Source: Paenibacillus eucommiae
GTDB taxonomy: Bacteria; Bacillota; Bacilli; Paenibacillales; NBRC-103111
Assembly: GCF_017874215.1 (NCBI RefSeq)
Contig: NZ_JAGGLB010000011.1
Location: forward strand, 62,001 to 126,000
Length of the DNA stretch: 64,000 bases
Reading direction: 5' to 3'
A program made the translations under genes and the position numbers. The notes under the pieces were generated by a model, which saw only the letters and a list, made by a program, of their open reading frames with translations, made no database searches and had not been told where the DNA came from. Below are positions 45,401-52,085 of this stretch, piece by piece; position 1 is the stretch's first letter; each line of letters opens with the position of its first letter.

Positions 45401-48330
45401 CTCTCCAAACCGATATCCTTGATATTGGCCGAAGCTGCTACTGTGATCGTCGCGTCTTTCTTCACCGTTGCATCTGAACCCAGCGTGACCACTAGGGTTG
45501 TTGAATCCGTCCAGGCTATTGATGCTCCATTAACTACAGTTCCAAAGCTGCCATCATTAAGCACCAGATCTGCAAGTTCCACAGTTGGCTGATTCGTTGG
45601 CGCGTCGAATACGATCGTAACCTTATCTCCTGTGCCCGCTCCCACCTGACTGCCCGTATCCGCTGCCGTAATGCTCGTTATAGCTGGAACCTGGCTGCCG
45701 AATGTACCATCAATTGTACCATTTGCTGTGCTTATCGCACTTTCTAAACCGATGTCTTTGAGCCCGGCTGATGCTGCGAACGATAGGGTCGCACCTTTTT
45801 TCACCGTTGCATCAGAGCCCAGCGTTATGACCAAGGTTTTGGCGTCAATCCACGAAATGGCTGCTCCATTGGCAGCTGTTCCTAAGCTGCCTGCGCTCAG
45901 TTCCAGATCCTCAAGTGCCAGAGCCGGCTGATTCGTAGCAGTATCCAATACGATGGTGATCGTATCGCCTGCCCCCGCTCCTACTTGGCTGCCAGTATCC
46001 GCTGCGGTAATCGTAGCTATGGCAGGAACTCGGCTGCCGAATGTGCCATCAATGATGGATGACCCTGCATTAGAAGCGCTATTTCCTAGTGCATCTTTAA
46101 TTCCTGCACTTTGATTAACAATAACAGTCGCAGCTTTTTTTACTGTAGCGTCAGATCCAAGGGTAATGACCAATTGCTTGGCACTCGTCCACTCAGCCGA
46201 CAATCCATTGGCTGGCGTCCCCCAGCTTCCTTCGCTCAATGAGAATAAGGCTGCAATATCGCCGGGAGCAATCGCGTTTTGATTCGTATTGATATCAAAG
46301 TTGATGGTGACCGTATCATCCTGACCGGCACCTACTTGTGCCCCTGTGTCTGATGCTACAATATTAACAATAGCAGGAACCTGTACATGCTTAAATGTGG
46401 ATACTATATTGCCTCGTGTATTGTCTACTCTGTGCTCATCTGTATAAGTGACGATCATATTGCTGTTATATGCGGCTTCAAGCTCCTGGGGAGAAAGAGA
46501 TCCGTTCGATCCTGTCGTTACCGGCTTAAACTGACCCTTGAAAATACCCGTGCCATTCCCTGTCTCCGTCATTGTCAAAAAGAAGCCTGTCGGATCATCC
46601 ACGGAAGTCACTGTAACTTGCGCTGTTTCAACAGCATTAGAATTCACATCCAAGTCAGTATCGTTCAGCGTAACTTCGATAATTTCACCCGAAGCGCTGG
46701 AAAGCCGGTCATAGGACACAGCCCCCGTCACCCTGTCCTTACGACTTAATGTAGCTGTCACTGGCTGATTAGTTTCGTTTCCAGCTGTTATTGCATCTGT
46801 ATAAGTAACGGTGATTGCCTCACCATTAACAGCACTGATTTGACTCGTTGGTACACTTACTCCAGCGGTAATCTTAAAGGTACCTTTGAACACTCCTGTA
46901 TCTGCAGTCTCTGTTAGAGCAACCAGAATGCCTGCGGGATCAGAAATAGAAGCGACCTTGACTTCAAACACCTCGCCTGGGACCGTATTGACGTAGTCCG
47001 TATCGTTGACAGTAATCGTTACATTCTCTCCTACAACAGCGAAGCTTTTATCAACCGATACTGTACCACTGATGTGATCTTTGCGGGCAATGGTTTTGGT
47101 TATGGCATTGGTCGCTCCAGCTGTATCGCGAAGATCTGTGTAAGAAACCGTTACTGAGCTGCCATTAAGAGCTTTGATATGATTTAATGACGGATTGCTG
47201 TCATTTTGCATGGTGAAAGTGCCAGTGAACTCGCCTGTATCTGGGCCTGTTTCCGTCAGTGTTAAGCTGAAACCAGCAGAATCTTCAGCTGAAGTTACTT
47301 TTACAATGGCAGTTTCACTGGCGCCAGGATCGATATTCAAGTCATTGTCAGTTAATGTTACCGTAACCGGCTCATTATAAGCTGCCTTAGACGGGAGTGC
47401 TGACAAAGTAGCAGCGGAAAGATCTTTACGCACCAGTTTCTTTGTAATGAGTCCCGAAGAATTATCAACTTTGTTATCATCCACATATTCGATATAGAAA
47501 GGACTGTTGTTCGCCGTATTTATATCCGTGCCCACTGTAAACTCACCAACAAACAAGTTGGAGTTAGCGGAGCTTTCTTGCAAGACAAGCTGATAGCCGG
47601 GAGTACCTGCAGTTGCTGTCACATTAATGGTTTTGGATTGAATTGTTGTCGGGCTAGTATTCAGATCATCATCTCTCAATTCAACCCTGATCACTTGACC
47701 GTTATGTACCAGATTCGAGACAGGGGCCAGCGTAGCAGCGTCAAGCGTCTGAATCGCTCCTGTTACATGGTCGCGTCTCTCTACATTCAATACAATAGGA
47801 TTTAATTGATTTTCTGTATTCCACTTTGGATCTAAAATCGTGACTGTTCCGCCGTTAGCTACTTTAATTACATTGGCTGCAGGGGATGCCACTGAAGGGT
47901 CAACCAAACCAAGACTTCCTTTAAATACACCTGTAGCGGGACCTGTTTCCGTTAAAGTCAACATAAGTGGATTGCGGCCTTCATCCGTATCCGCAGCAGA
48001 AGAAACGGCTACCTGTGTGGTCTCTGCAACTCCCGAATTCAGATTAAAGTGATTCCCGGAATCAGTAATGGTGATTTCAACAAACTCACCTGCCGCTACG
48101 TAATACTTATCTGCTGTCAATGTACCTGTCGTTGTGGTGAGTGGTGAGGCTTGCGCCACCTGGGATGGAAGGAAAGGGGTAATAGCTCCAGCTACCATAA
48201 CCGTTCCGGTTATAGCGCTGATCAATTTCTTTTTATGATCTGGCTGGTCTGCTCTTTTGCGCTTAATATTTTTTACCGTTGATTGCTCCTGATTGTCTTG
48301 CTCGCCAATATTTTGATTTTCGTTAGACAT
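36433..48330 (-). CDS. Giant tandem-repeat exoprotein, probable SecA2 substrate
   Basis: A 3965-residue protein. The N-terminus has a charged region of about 35 residues (including IKRKRADQPDHKKK), a hydrophobic core and a probable cleavage site AQA-S at 61/62. Residues about 66-648 hold five repeats of about 115 residues marked by LTLTETGPDTGEFTGTF and an acidic NDTDLD-like turn. Residues about 649-3855 hold 28 repeats of about 113 residues marked by QVGAGAGDKVTIVFD and TTLVVTLGSDATV. A unique C-terminal domain of about 110 residues follows. No SLH, LPXTG or choline-binding motif was found. AGGAGG lies 9 nt before ATG. It follows secA2 by 62 nt. The likely role is a surface-layer or adhesive fibre. 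Confidence 0.82.
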   Translation of the reverse strand: MSNENQNIGEQDNQEQSTVKNIKRKRADQPDHKKKLISAITGTVMVAGAITPFLPSQVAQASPLTTTTGTLTADKYYVAAGEFVEITITDSGNHFNLNSGVAETTQVAVSSAADTDEGRNPLMLTLTETGPATGVFKGSLGLVDPSVASPAANVIKVANGGTVTILDPKWNTENQLNPIVLNVERRDHVTGAIQTLDAATLAPVSNLVHNGQVIRVELRDDDLNTSPTTIQSKTINVTATAGTPGYQLVLQESSANSNLFVGEFTVGTDINTANNSPFYIEYVDDNKVDNSSGLITKKLVRKDLSAATLSALPSKAAYNEPVTVTLTDNDLNIDPGASETAIVKVTSAEDSAGFSLTLTETGPDTGEFTGTFTMQNDSNPSLNHIKALNGSSVTVSYTDLRDTAGATNAITKTIARKDHISGTVSVDKSFAVVGENVTITVNDTDYVNTVPGEVFEVKVASISDPAGILVALTETADTGVFKGTFKITAGVSVPTSQISAVNGEAITVTYTDAITAGNETNQPVTATLSRKDRVTGAVSYDRLSSASGEIIEVTLNDTDLDVNSNAVETAQVTVTSVDDPTGFFLTMTETGNGTGIFKGQFKPVTTGSNGSLSPQELEAAYNSNMIVTYTDEHRVDNTRGNIVSTFKHVQVPAIVNIVASDTGAQVGAGQDDTVTINFDINTNQNAIAPGDIAALFSLSEGSWGTPANGLSAEWTSAKQLVITLGSDATVKKAATVIVNQSAGIKDALGNSASNAGSSIIDGTFGSRVPAIATITAADTGSQVGAGAGDTITIVLDTATNQPALALEDLELSAGSLGTAANGAAISWIDAKTLVITLGSDATVKKGATLSFAASAGLKDIGLESAISTANGTIDGTFGSQVPAITSITAADTGSQVGAGTGDKVTIVFDAPTNQPTVELADLVLNDGSFGTVVNGASIAWTDSTTLVVTLGSDATVKKDATITVAASANIKDIGLESLASTASGTIVGTFGSQVPDITSITAVNTGNQVGAGLGDKVTIVFNAPTNQPTVDLAHLVLSEGSFGTAVNGATVAWTDATTLVVTLGSDATVKKAATITISALASIKDIGLESAVSTASGTVDGTFGSQVPGITTITAANAGIQVGAGAGDTVTIVFDAPTNQPVVNLTDLVLSEGSFGTTANGAAVAWTNATTLVVTLGSDATVRKGAGLTIAASAGIKDIGLESAVSTAGGTISGTFGMGSVPAISTVTAADTGSQVGAGAGDKVTILFDTTTNQPAVNLGHLVLSEGSFGTTGNGATVAWTNATTLVVTLGSDATVKKGTTITIAASANIKDIGEESAASTASSAIAGTFGSQVPDITSITAVNTGNQVGAGAGDKVTIVFDTTTNQPAVSLADLVLNAGSFGTAGNGAGVEWSDAKTLVLTLGSDATVKKDATITISALAGIKDIGLESAASIASGTIGGTFGSQVPGISTITAVDDGSQVGAGAGDKVTIIFNVPTNQPAVDLADLALSEGSFGTTGNGAAIAWTNATTLVVTLGSDATVRKGAQLTLAASAGIKDIGLESAVSTAGGTIEGTFGMGSVPAISSITAADTGNQVGSGLADTITIVMDSATNQPVIALADLVLSEGSFGTTANGAGIAWTNATTLVVTLGSDATVKKDATITFAASANIRDIGAESDASTASGMIGGTFGSLVPAITSITAADTGSQVGAGTGDKVTIVFNAPTNQPAVELADLVLSDGSFGTAANGAAIAWTDATTLVVTLGSDATVKRGATITVAASANIKDIGLESTASTATGTIGGTFGSQVPAITSITAVNTGNQVGAGAGDKVTIVFDAPTNQPTVDLADLILSDGSFGTAVNGAATAWTNATTLVVTLGSDATVKKDATITISASAGIKDIGLESAASIASGTIGGTFGSQVPGISTITAVDDGSQVGAGAGDKVTIIFNVPTNQPAIDLADLVLSKGSFGTTGNGAAIAWTSATTLVVTLGSDATVRKGAQLTLAASAGIKDIGLESAVSTADGTIAGTFGMGSVPAVSSITAANTGNQVGAGIGDTVTIVLDTATNQPDITLADLVLSEGSIGTTANGAAITWTNATTLVVTLGSDAAVRKGATITFAASANIRDLSEESAVSTAGGFIGGTFGIGAVPVVAGIQATNDMGGPGPESGDKVEIIFTAITNTPLIDLSDVALNNGHTWGTGAAAAWNSTGSSLLITLGNDATVEVGDYVTISAAAGITEVSGELAAITAAEPITGTFGNVIIPAISNIIATNGGGTAAVEQNDTLEIIFNVPTNGGVVDLSKLVVSNGHHLGTSPSALWSSDNRTLSISLGSNPTIAITDTIDILQGIGIMDATGKAEIASRANISLNGSFGEATAPLVTAINAINGDGTALVAANDKLAIIFDTPVKLDDFSLDNVLADGIANAFGSTATYALDASNTTLTITFNGSGIAVTESSVITINGGIYDLATGTQALANGGLLPTTGGSFGTAAAPQAISTYATNGDGKATVGAGDTLVVVFDTPTNGGTVDLTSIILSNGQTLGENPGQAWSSDYTRLTLTLGAGTDITTADTLTINSGSGIQDATGQTPLATTAALSIGGSFGVAVAPVVSSVTAINGDGKASVGEGDKLVFVLDSPSNGAAVDLTKFSISGGHQWGTGAAASWSSDHLRLTVTLGTNTTITKSDSITIALGSGIADWTGQAPLAATAALSIGGSFGVAVAPVVSSTTAVNGDGKPGVGAGDKLLIVFDTPTYGGTVDLTKISVSNGHTLGTDAEYSWSANNAHLTITLGSNPTIVAGDKLSFLASSGITDATNQAELTTQTNISISGSFGEATAPLVTAINAINGDGTALVAANDKLAIIFDTPVKLDDFSLDNVLADGIANAFGSTATYVLDASNTTLTITFNGSGIAVTESSVITINGGIYDLATGTQVLANGGLLPAIGGSFGTAAAPQAISTYATNGDGKATVGAGDTLVVVFDTPTNGGTVDLTSIMLSNGHTLGENPGQAWSSDHTRLTLTLGAGTDITTADTLTINSGSGIQDATGQTPLATTAALSIGGSFGVAVAPVVSSVTAINGDGKSTVGEGDKLVFVLDSPSNGAAVDLTKFSISGGHQWGTGAAASWSSDHLRLTVTLGAGTTITKSDSITIALGSGIADWTGQAPLEATAALSIGGSFGAAAAPVVSSITAVNGDGKPGVGAGDKLLIVFDTPAYGGTVDLTKISVSNGHTLGEDAEYSWSANNAHLTITLGSNPTIVAGDKLSILASSGITDATNQAELTTQTNISISGSFGEATAPRVTAINAIDGDGTALVTAGDKLTIIFDTPVKLDGFSLDQVLVDGAANALGSTSTYALDSTKTVLTITFNGSGIAVTNSSVLTITGGIYDLATGTQALSNGTALPSIGGSFGTAVAPNVLSAIAIDQNGLESIYGDKLIITFDSPTNGAAPNDYLTKDLIQVINASNHTIGNYASFNWSNNNRTLTITLATYGQSVTDAVYANLQIGDILDLSGLGIKDATGTAPANASSVPISGSFVPGILPQFTNAVATTNNRNPAANILGTIEIIFSTVMHQEPGTVDLAKILVSDSHTFGTGATAVWSSGNVLSITVKTDATIQIGDLIDLKLLNLKDSNGIAYLPANDAVQSLTGSFGSALTPSVVSVVAANTGMNPGAGVGDKITITFSADTNGLADTSLDVSTLSGLIGADASAKWLNPRTLVITVGNLGANPVLMDNAEITLDSLNIRDLTGTSQAVQGTYVIGGTFGQANIPSVISIVASSNNKSKAESVISNEDIITITFDVPTNQSGEWNKTTVNQFVRFGSVSLPKILGADYKGVWKNNGKVLEITVIDVTGSTIEIGDSIQVHGIKNAMGTSPVSDDTLALTGIFDGREFAISSSTLTTGTAGTLTAKLTIQTVKGHSGNEVVIFEIKKGITPIQLIASEMDINGNVQINQTFSNLTGDLSQYTVEAYIFDNVNSISASQLLSQKIVLKLN
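36765..46390 (-). repeat. 28-unit tandem domain array inside the giant gene
   Basis: Each unit encodes about 113 residues and starts with VPAITSITAADTG- or APVVSSVTAINGDG-like sequence. Units 1-13 form one subclass (SDATVKKGATIT), units 14-15 are transitional, units 16-24 form a second subclass (NGDGKATVGAGDTLVVVFD), and units 25-28 are the most diverged. DNA similarity between neighbouring units of a subclass is high, so the order is easily misassembled from short reads. Confidence 0.85.
38507..41254 (-). repeat. Tandem duplication of a 1374-nt four-unit block
   Basis: Landmark GTGACA(A/C)(A/G)CGGAGCCGT occurs at 38507, 39881 and 41255, exactly 1374 nt (458 codons) apart. The blocks 38507-39880 and 39881-41254 agree at most positions. 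One further unit downstream (about 38165-38506) begins a third copy. The duplicated block contains units 16-19 and 20-23. Confidence 0.85.
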
Positions 48331-48392
48331 TAATGAATTCCTCCTATGAATCTTGAATGATTAAATGGATGAGTCAGCGATGCGTGCAAGCT

Positions 48393-50747
48393 TTACTCAA
48401 GTTGATTCCAAATTACTCGCAGAGCCTCCTGTTCAATTGAAGCCAATAATTCATCAAACATGCGTGCCGTTTCCCGTTCGTACTCAATGAAAGGATCCAC
48501 ATTGGCATACACACGGAAACTCATTCCTTCCTTCACTTCCTCTAAAGCCTCCATATAAATAAGCCAATGTTTATCTATAGAAATAATAAGCGATCTGCAT
48601 ATTAACTCCAGCACATCCCCTTGATAAAGGCCCTTCTTCTCCTCATAATAGGCCAGAAGCTGCTCTTGAATCATATCCAAAATGCTTGTCGGAGTAATAT
48701 CCTGCAATCCAACTAATTGTAATGACTGCTTGTATGGAAAAATTCGTCCCAATGACACAACCAGGCCTACAAGATTCCAGTCCTCTTGAAGCTCCCCTGG
48801 ACAACATCGAACAACCTCATTCTTGACAGCTTTTCGGATCATGCCATGGATCTCATCCGATACATCCTTTCCCTCCAAAGCGTCATTTCGCATGGAGTAA
48901 ATGATATTTCGCTGTATATTAAGAATTTGGTCATACATCAGGAGCTTCTCTCTATGGGAATACATCTCACCTTCTACCGAGCTTTGGGCACTGCGAATCC
49001 CGCGGATATAGCGAGGTTGATCGAGGGCAGCATCGTTGGCAAGATCCAGATCAACCAATTCATCCAACAGATGGTCCGGATAACTATTCGCCAGCAGCTC
49101 GTCCTCCAGAGAAACAATAAAATGCGAGCTGCCTACATCCCCTTGTCTGCCGCTCCTGCCTCTCAGTTGATTATCGATACGCAGTGATTCGTGCCGGGTA
49201 GTTCCAATAATATGGAGGCCGCCCAGTTCGGCAACCCCGGGACCCAGCAAAATATCCACACCACGCCCAGCCATATTCGTCGATATGGTCACAGCACCTT
49301 TTTGCCCGGCCAATCGGATAACCTCGGCTTCTTCGCGGTAATTTTTCGCGTTCAGCACCTTATGGGCAATGCCTTCAGCGGTAAGCATCCTGCTCAGCAG
49401 CTCCGATTTCTTAATGTTAGAAGACCCTACCAGAACAGGCTGTCCCCGGACAAATTTATGTTTAATTTCCTGAACAACGCGTTTGAACTTCTCTTCCTCC
49501 GTTATGCACAACAGGTCGGGATGGTCAATTCGACTCACTGGCTTATGGGTAGGAATAGCTATCACATCAGCTCCATAAATTTTCCTGAATTCATCACGTA
49601 CCTCGAGACCTGTACCCGTCATCCCGGCGATCTTCCCGTACATCCGGAAGTAATTCTGAAGTGTAATCGTAGCTTGAGTAGCTGGCTGTCCTTGCACGCC
49701 GATGCCTTCCTTAGCCTCGATCGCTTGATGCAAACCTTCCACAAAACGTCGTCCAAACATCAGTCTGCCGGTATTTTGATCAACAATGACAATTTCCCGG
49801 ACTCCTTGTTCATTGGTTTCAATCACATAATCAATATCCTTATGCATAATGTGATTCGCACGCAAAGCTTGGAGAAGCTTATGATATAAGGAAGCATGGT
49901 CTATATGCATAAGATTATGAACACCAAAGATTCGCTCACAGCTGTCTATGCCTTCTTCCGTAAGCATAATCTGCTTTGTTGATTCTGCGATCTGGTAATC
50001 TTCGCTCGTCAGACTTTTGACCTTGTTATCAATGAAGTAAAGATAATCCGTCCCCTTTCCAGGCTCAGCTGATATAAGCAAGGGGGTGCGGGCCTCATCA
50101 ATCAGAATGCTATCGACTTCGTCAATAATGACGCAGCTCAGCTTTCGGTGAACACGGTTGCCTACCTGATACACCATATTATCGCGCAAATAATCGAAGC
50201 CCAGCTCATAGTGCGTAGAGTAAGTAATATCACAGCTGTACTCAGCCTGTCTTTGCTGAACAGACATATTGCTTTTAATACAACCGACAGTCATGCCCAA
50301 AAGCTGAAACACCTTACCCATTTCCTCACTATCACGCTCTGCCAAGTAAGGATTAACAGTAACTATATGTACACCCTCACCCGATAAAGCGTTCAGATAA
50401 GCGGCAAAAACAGCAACAGCTGTTTTCCCCTCCCCCGTCTTCATCTCGGCCATACAGCCTTCGTAGAGCACAATGGCTCCCATTAACTGCACATCATGAA
50501 TCTCAAAACCGAAAATCCGGTAAAAGGCAACTTTAACAATAGCAAACGCCTCCGGCAGCTGTTTATCCAGCGGATATCCATTCGCGATTTGCTCCTTTAA
50601 TATGCCGGTTTTCTCAGAAAAATCTTTTTCCAAAAAATACTTTTGGTACCCTTCATACAAGTGATTGATCCTATGTATTAGAGGCCTATACTTCGCCAAT
50701 CTACGATCTCCCACTGTGCCAAGCACCTTTTGTAAAACTCCAATCAT
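48393..50747 (-). CDS. secA2: Accessory preprotein translocase ATPase SecA2
   Basis: A 784-residue SecA-type motor. Walker A is AEMKTGEGKT (residues 101-110), Walker B is VIIDEVD (207-213, the DEVD box), and the NBD2 region has STNMAGRGVDI followed by RGRSGRQGDVG. It ends at RVIWNQLE without the Cys-rich zinc-binding tail of housekeeping SecA and is shorter than the usual 840-900 residues, as in SecA2 proteins. SecA2 drives export of a limited set of substrates, such as S-layer proteins in Bacillus anthracis and glycosylated adhesins in streptococci. The next gene encodes a 3965-residue exoprotein. No secY2 or glycosyltransferases lie in the window, so it probably uses the normal SecYEG channel. 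Confidence 0.9.
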   Translation of the reverse strand: MIGVLQKVLGTVGDRRLAKYRPLIHRINHLYEGYQKYFLEKDFSEKTGILKEQIANGYPLDKQLPEAFAIVKVAFYRIFGFEIHDVQLMGAIVLYEGCMAEMKTGEGKTAVAVFAAYLNALSGEGVHIVTVNPYLAERDSEEMGKVFQLLGMTVGCIKSNMSVQQRQAEYSCDITYSTHYELGFDYLRDNMVYQVGNRVHRKLSCVIIDEVDSILIDEARTPLLISAEPGKGTDYLYFIDNKVKSLTSEDYQIAESTKQIMLTEEGIDSCERIFGVHNLMHIDHASLYHKLLQALRANHIMHKDIDYVIETNEQGVREIVIVDQNTGRLMFGRRFVEGLHQAIEAKEGIGVQGQPATQATITLQNYFRMYGKIAGMTGTGLEVRDEFRKIYGADVIAIPTHKPVSRIDHPDLLCITEEEKFKRVVQEIKHKFVRGQPVLVGSSNIKKSELLSRMLTAEGIAHKVLNAKNYREEAEVIRLAGQKGAVTISTNMAGRGVDILLGPGVAELGGLHIIGTTRHESLRIDNQLRGRSGRQGDVGSSHFIVSLEDELLANSYPDHLLDELVDLDLANDAALDQPRYIRGIRSAQSSVEGEMYSHREKLLMYDQILNIQRNIIYSMRNDALEGKDVSDEIHGMIRKAVKNEVVRCCPGELQEDWNLVGLVVSLGRIFPYKQSLQLVGLQDITPTSILDMIQEQLLAYYEEKKGLYQGDVLELICRSLIISIDKHWLIYMEALEEVKEGMSFRVYANVDPFIEYERETARMFDELLASIEQEALRVIWNQLE

Positions 50748-50995
50748 GCCACTCCATCCCCCTCATCACTATTTGGCTAGTTGAATCTGTCAGATAAGAA
50801 GGTGGTCCGTCCGTGCAAACAACGTTGTTTTATCGAGAACTTCTCGCTTGCTAAGCCGTATCCATGTTTTATATGTATATAGTACTACATTATTTAAAAT
50901 AAAAAAGTATAATTCGACACATTATTTAGGAAAAAAGGTTTATTTAATTGTAAATTTCGACAAAGTTTTTATTAACCTTAGCTTTTTCTATAATT

Positions 50996-51067
50996 TTAAT
51001 AGGAATTTAGATTCAAGACATATTGACTATATAAGAAAATAAGTAACAAAACAATAAGTTTATTCAT
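50996..51067 (-). CDS. Candidate 23-residue hydrophobic peptide
   Basis: ATG at 51067 is preceded by AAGGA with 5 nt spacing and runs to TAA at 50996. The peptide begins MNKLIVLLLIFLYS and could form one short membrane helix. It lies in the leader region of secA2 and is co-directional with it. AT-rich DNA often encodes such runs by chance, so this is a weak call. Confidence 0.25.
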   Translation of the reverse strand: MNKLIVLLLIFLYSQYVLNLNSY

Positions 51068-51243
51068 CTGTTTCCTTATACACATTTAATTGCTGCCATG
51101 GCATGAGCATGAGTATACTTCCTAAGCACTAAAAAAAGATACTAACTAAAGTTAGACTGGCGCTAATAAAGTCGAAAAAGCCTGTAAATTGGCGGATTTC
51201 AGATCAAATAGCTGACAAACCATATTAGCTAATTCAAATAAGA

Positions 51244-51290
51244 ACATAAGAAAAACGAGAACCTGCGTGAGTCCTCGTTTTTTTCTTATG
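51244..51290 (-). terminator. Terminator of the GNAT-like gene
   Basis: CATAAGAAAAACGAGA and TCCTCGTTTTTTTCTTATG form a long A/T-rich stem with a CGAG/CTCG core. Read on the minus strand it ends in a T-run. It lies 33 nt after the stop of the gene at 51323. Confidence 0.7.
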
Positions 51291-51322
51291 CGTAATGAAA
51301 TAAAGATTGTGAAATAAAAACA

Positions 51323-51829
51323 TCACCGGAATCGGCGGCAAAAGCTGACGAATTGATCATAGGTCGTGGAATAAACATGGAATTGTCCATATAAGGTTGG
51401 GAAGGTATGTATCCTTTTGGAGAATTTTTGATACAGATGATTTGTATAGGCATTGTCTGCAGCCGTCGGAATTCGTACTTCCTTCACGTTGTTACCAGCT
51501 TCTCCGATTTGCTCCGCCAACACCTGCAGCCCTCTCACGAAGGTCCGGTTATTCTGATATTGATCGGTAAAATAACAATTGCCAAGCACGGCAATCTCTT
51601 TATGTTCAAAACCTTGGTCTGCTAATCCGAGTACAAAACTGCCCATGCCAACTACTTGATCCGCTTCATCCGTCAGTATAGCGCCCCTTCCACGTCTCAT
51701 ATAATTTTTGACATCTACAAGCGCATGAATTACTTTGTAGTCCGGGATAATACGCTGACGGTGCTCGACATAAAACTCCGTAAACCTGCACCATTGTCCC
51801 GTGTTGATGCAAATTTCAAATCGAACCAT
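51323..51829 (-). CDS. GNAT-like N-acetyltransferase 1
   Basis: 168 residues with a plausible GNAT fold. GAILTDEADQVVGMGSFVLG resembles beta strands 2-4, IAVLGNCYFTDQYQNNRTFVRGLQVLAEQI the acetyl-CoA-binding strand and helix, and VRIPTAADNAYTNHLYQKFSKRIHTF the last helix-strand pair. The acetyl-CoA loop is not the canonical Q/RxxGxG/A, so activity is uncertain. GGAGTGATC precedes ATG 51829. It has the same length as the second GNAT-like protein at 52086 but little visible identity. A tiny plus-strand unit separates the two. Confidence 0.55.
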   Translation of the reverse strand: MVRFEICINTGQWCRFTEFYVEHRQRIIPDYKVIHALVDVKNYMRRGRGAILTDEADQVVGMGSFVLGLADQGFEHKEIAVLGNCYFTDQYQNNRTFVRGLQVLAEQIGEAGNNVKEVRIPTAADNAYTNHLYQKFSKRIHTFPTLYGQFHVYSTTYDQFVSFCRRFR

Positions 51830-51878
51830 CGACGATCACTCCTTTTCATTCGCATTATTCGACAAAATAATATAATAG

Positions 51879-51907
51879 TTGCAACATTCAGATAAATAGA
51901 TTATATT
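51879..51907 (+). promoter_or_regulatory. Promoter of the 21-codon unit
   Basis: TTGCAA (51879-51884) and TATATT (51902-51907) are separated by exactly 17 bp on the plus strand. A perfect ribosome site and ATG follow 18-32 nt downstream. This makes a compact unit opposite in direction to both neighbouring genes. Confidence 0.55.
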
Positions 51908-51938
51908 TCTATTTAATCCAATTTAAGGAGGTGTTAGT

Positions 51939-52004
51939 ATGGGAGCTCCAGCGTGCAATGCACCTATGGCACAAACAATTGAAAGAGATCCAGCTAAGAT
52001 GTAA
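51939..52004 (+). CDS. Candidate 21-residue peptide gene
   Basis: ATG 51939 is preceded by AAGGAGGTG (51925-51933) with ideal spacing, one of the best ribosome sites in the window. The 21-codon frame ends in TAA at 52004. The peptide begins MGAPACNAPM and ends IERDPAKM, with one cysteine and no hydrophobic segment. It is too short for standard gene callers. It has its own promoter and is followed by a GNRA-type hairpin at 52022. The neighbours are two GNAT-like proteins and an ABC exporter, so a modified or exported signal peptide is conceivable; a leader or a small RNA are alternatives. I do not recognise any family. Confidence 0.5.
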   Translation: MGAPACNAPMAQTIERDPAKM

Positions 52005-52021
52005 TTATCCGTTTCCTGGTG

Positions 52022-52050
52022 GCCAGCAGCGATGCTGGCTATTTGTATTG
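52022..52050 (+). terminator. Hairpin after the 21-codon ORF
   Basis: GCCAGCA-GCGA-TGCTGGC (52022-52039) is a perfect 7-bp stem with a GCGA tetraloop, followed on the plus strand by TATTTGTATTG. The U-tract is interrupted, so efficiency may be moderate. The opposite strand has no T-run, which favours assignment to the plus-strand unit. Confidence 0.5.
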
Positions 52051-52085
52051 AAATTAGCAAAGGAATTTGTATGAGACTGTGAAAG

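Larger units (their letters stand above)
50748..51322. other. AT-rich intergenic region upstream of secA2
   Basis: 575 nt without a confident gene. It must contain the promoter of the secA2 operon, but no convincing -35/-10 pair was found on the minus strand. It also holds a 23-codon hydrophobic minus-strand ORF (50996-51067) and the terminator of the acetyltransferase gene (51244-51290). Confidence 0.6.

Noticed and set aside
11543..47805. Many plus-strand open frames of 60-190 codons opposite the giant surface genes
   Set aside because: They lie antisense to long, domain-supported coding regions, repeat with the tandem array, have no ribosome sites of note and resemble no family.
50848..51042. 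64-codon plus-strand frame with TTG start upstream of secA2
   Set aside because: No ribosome site and composition typical of random AT-rich DNA.
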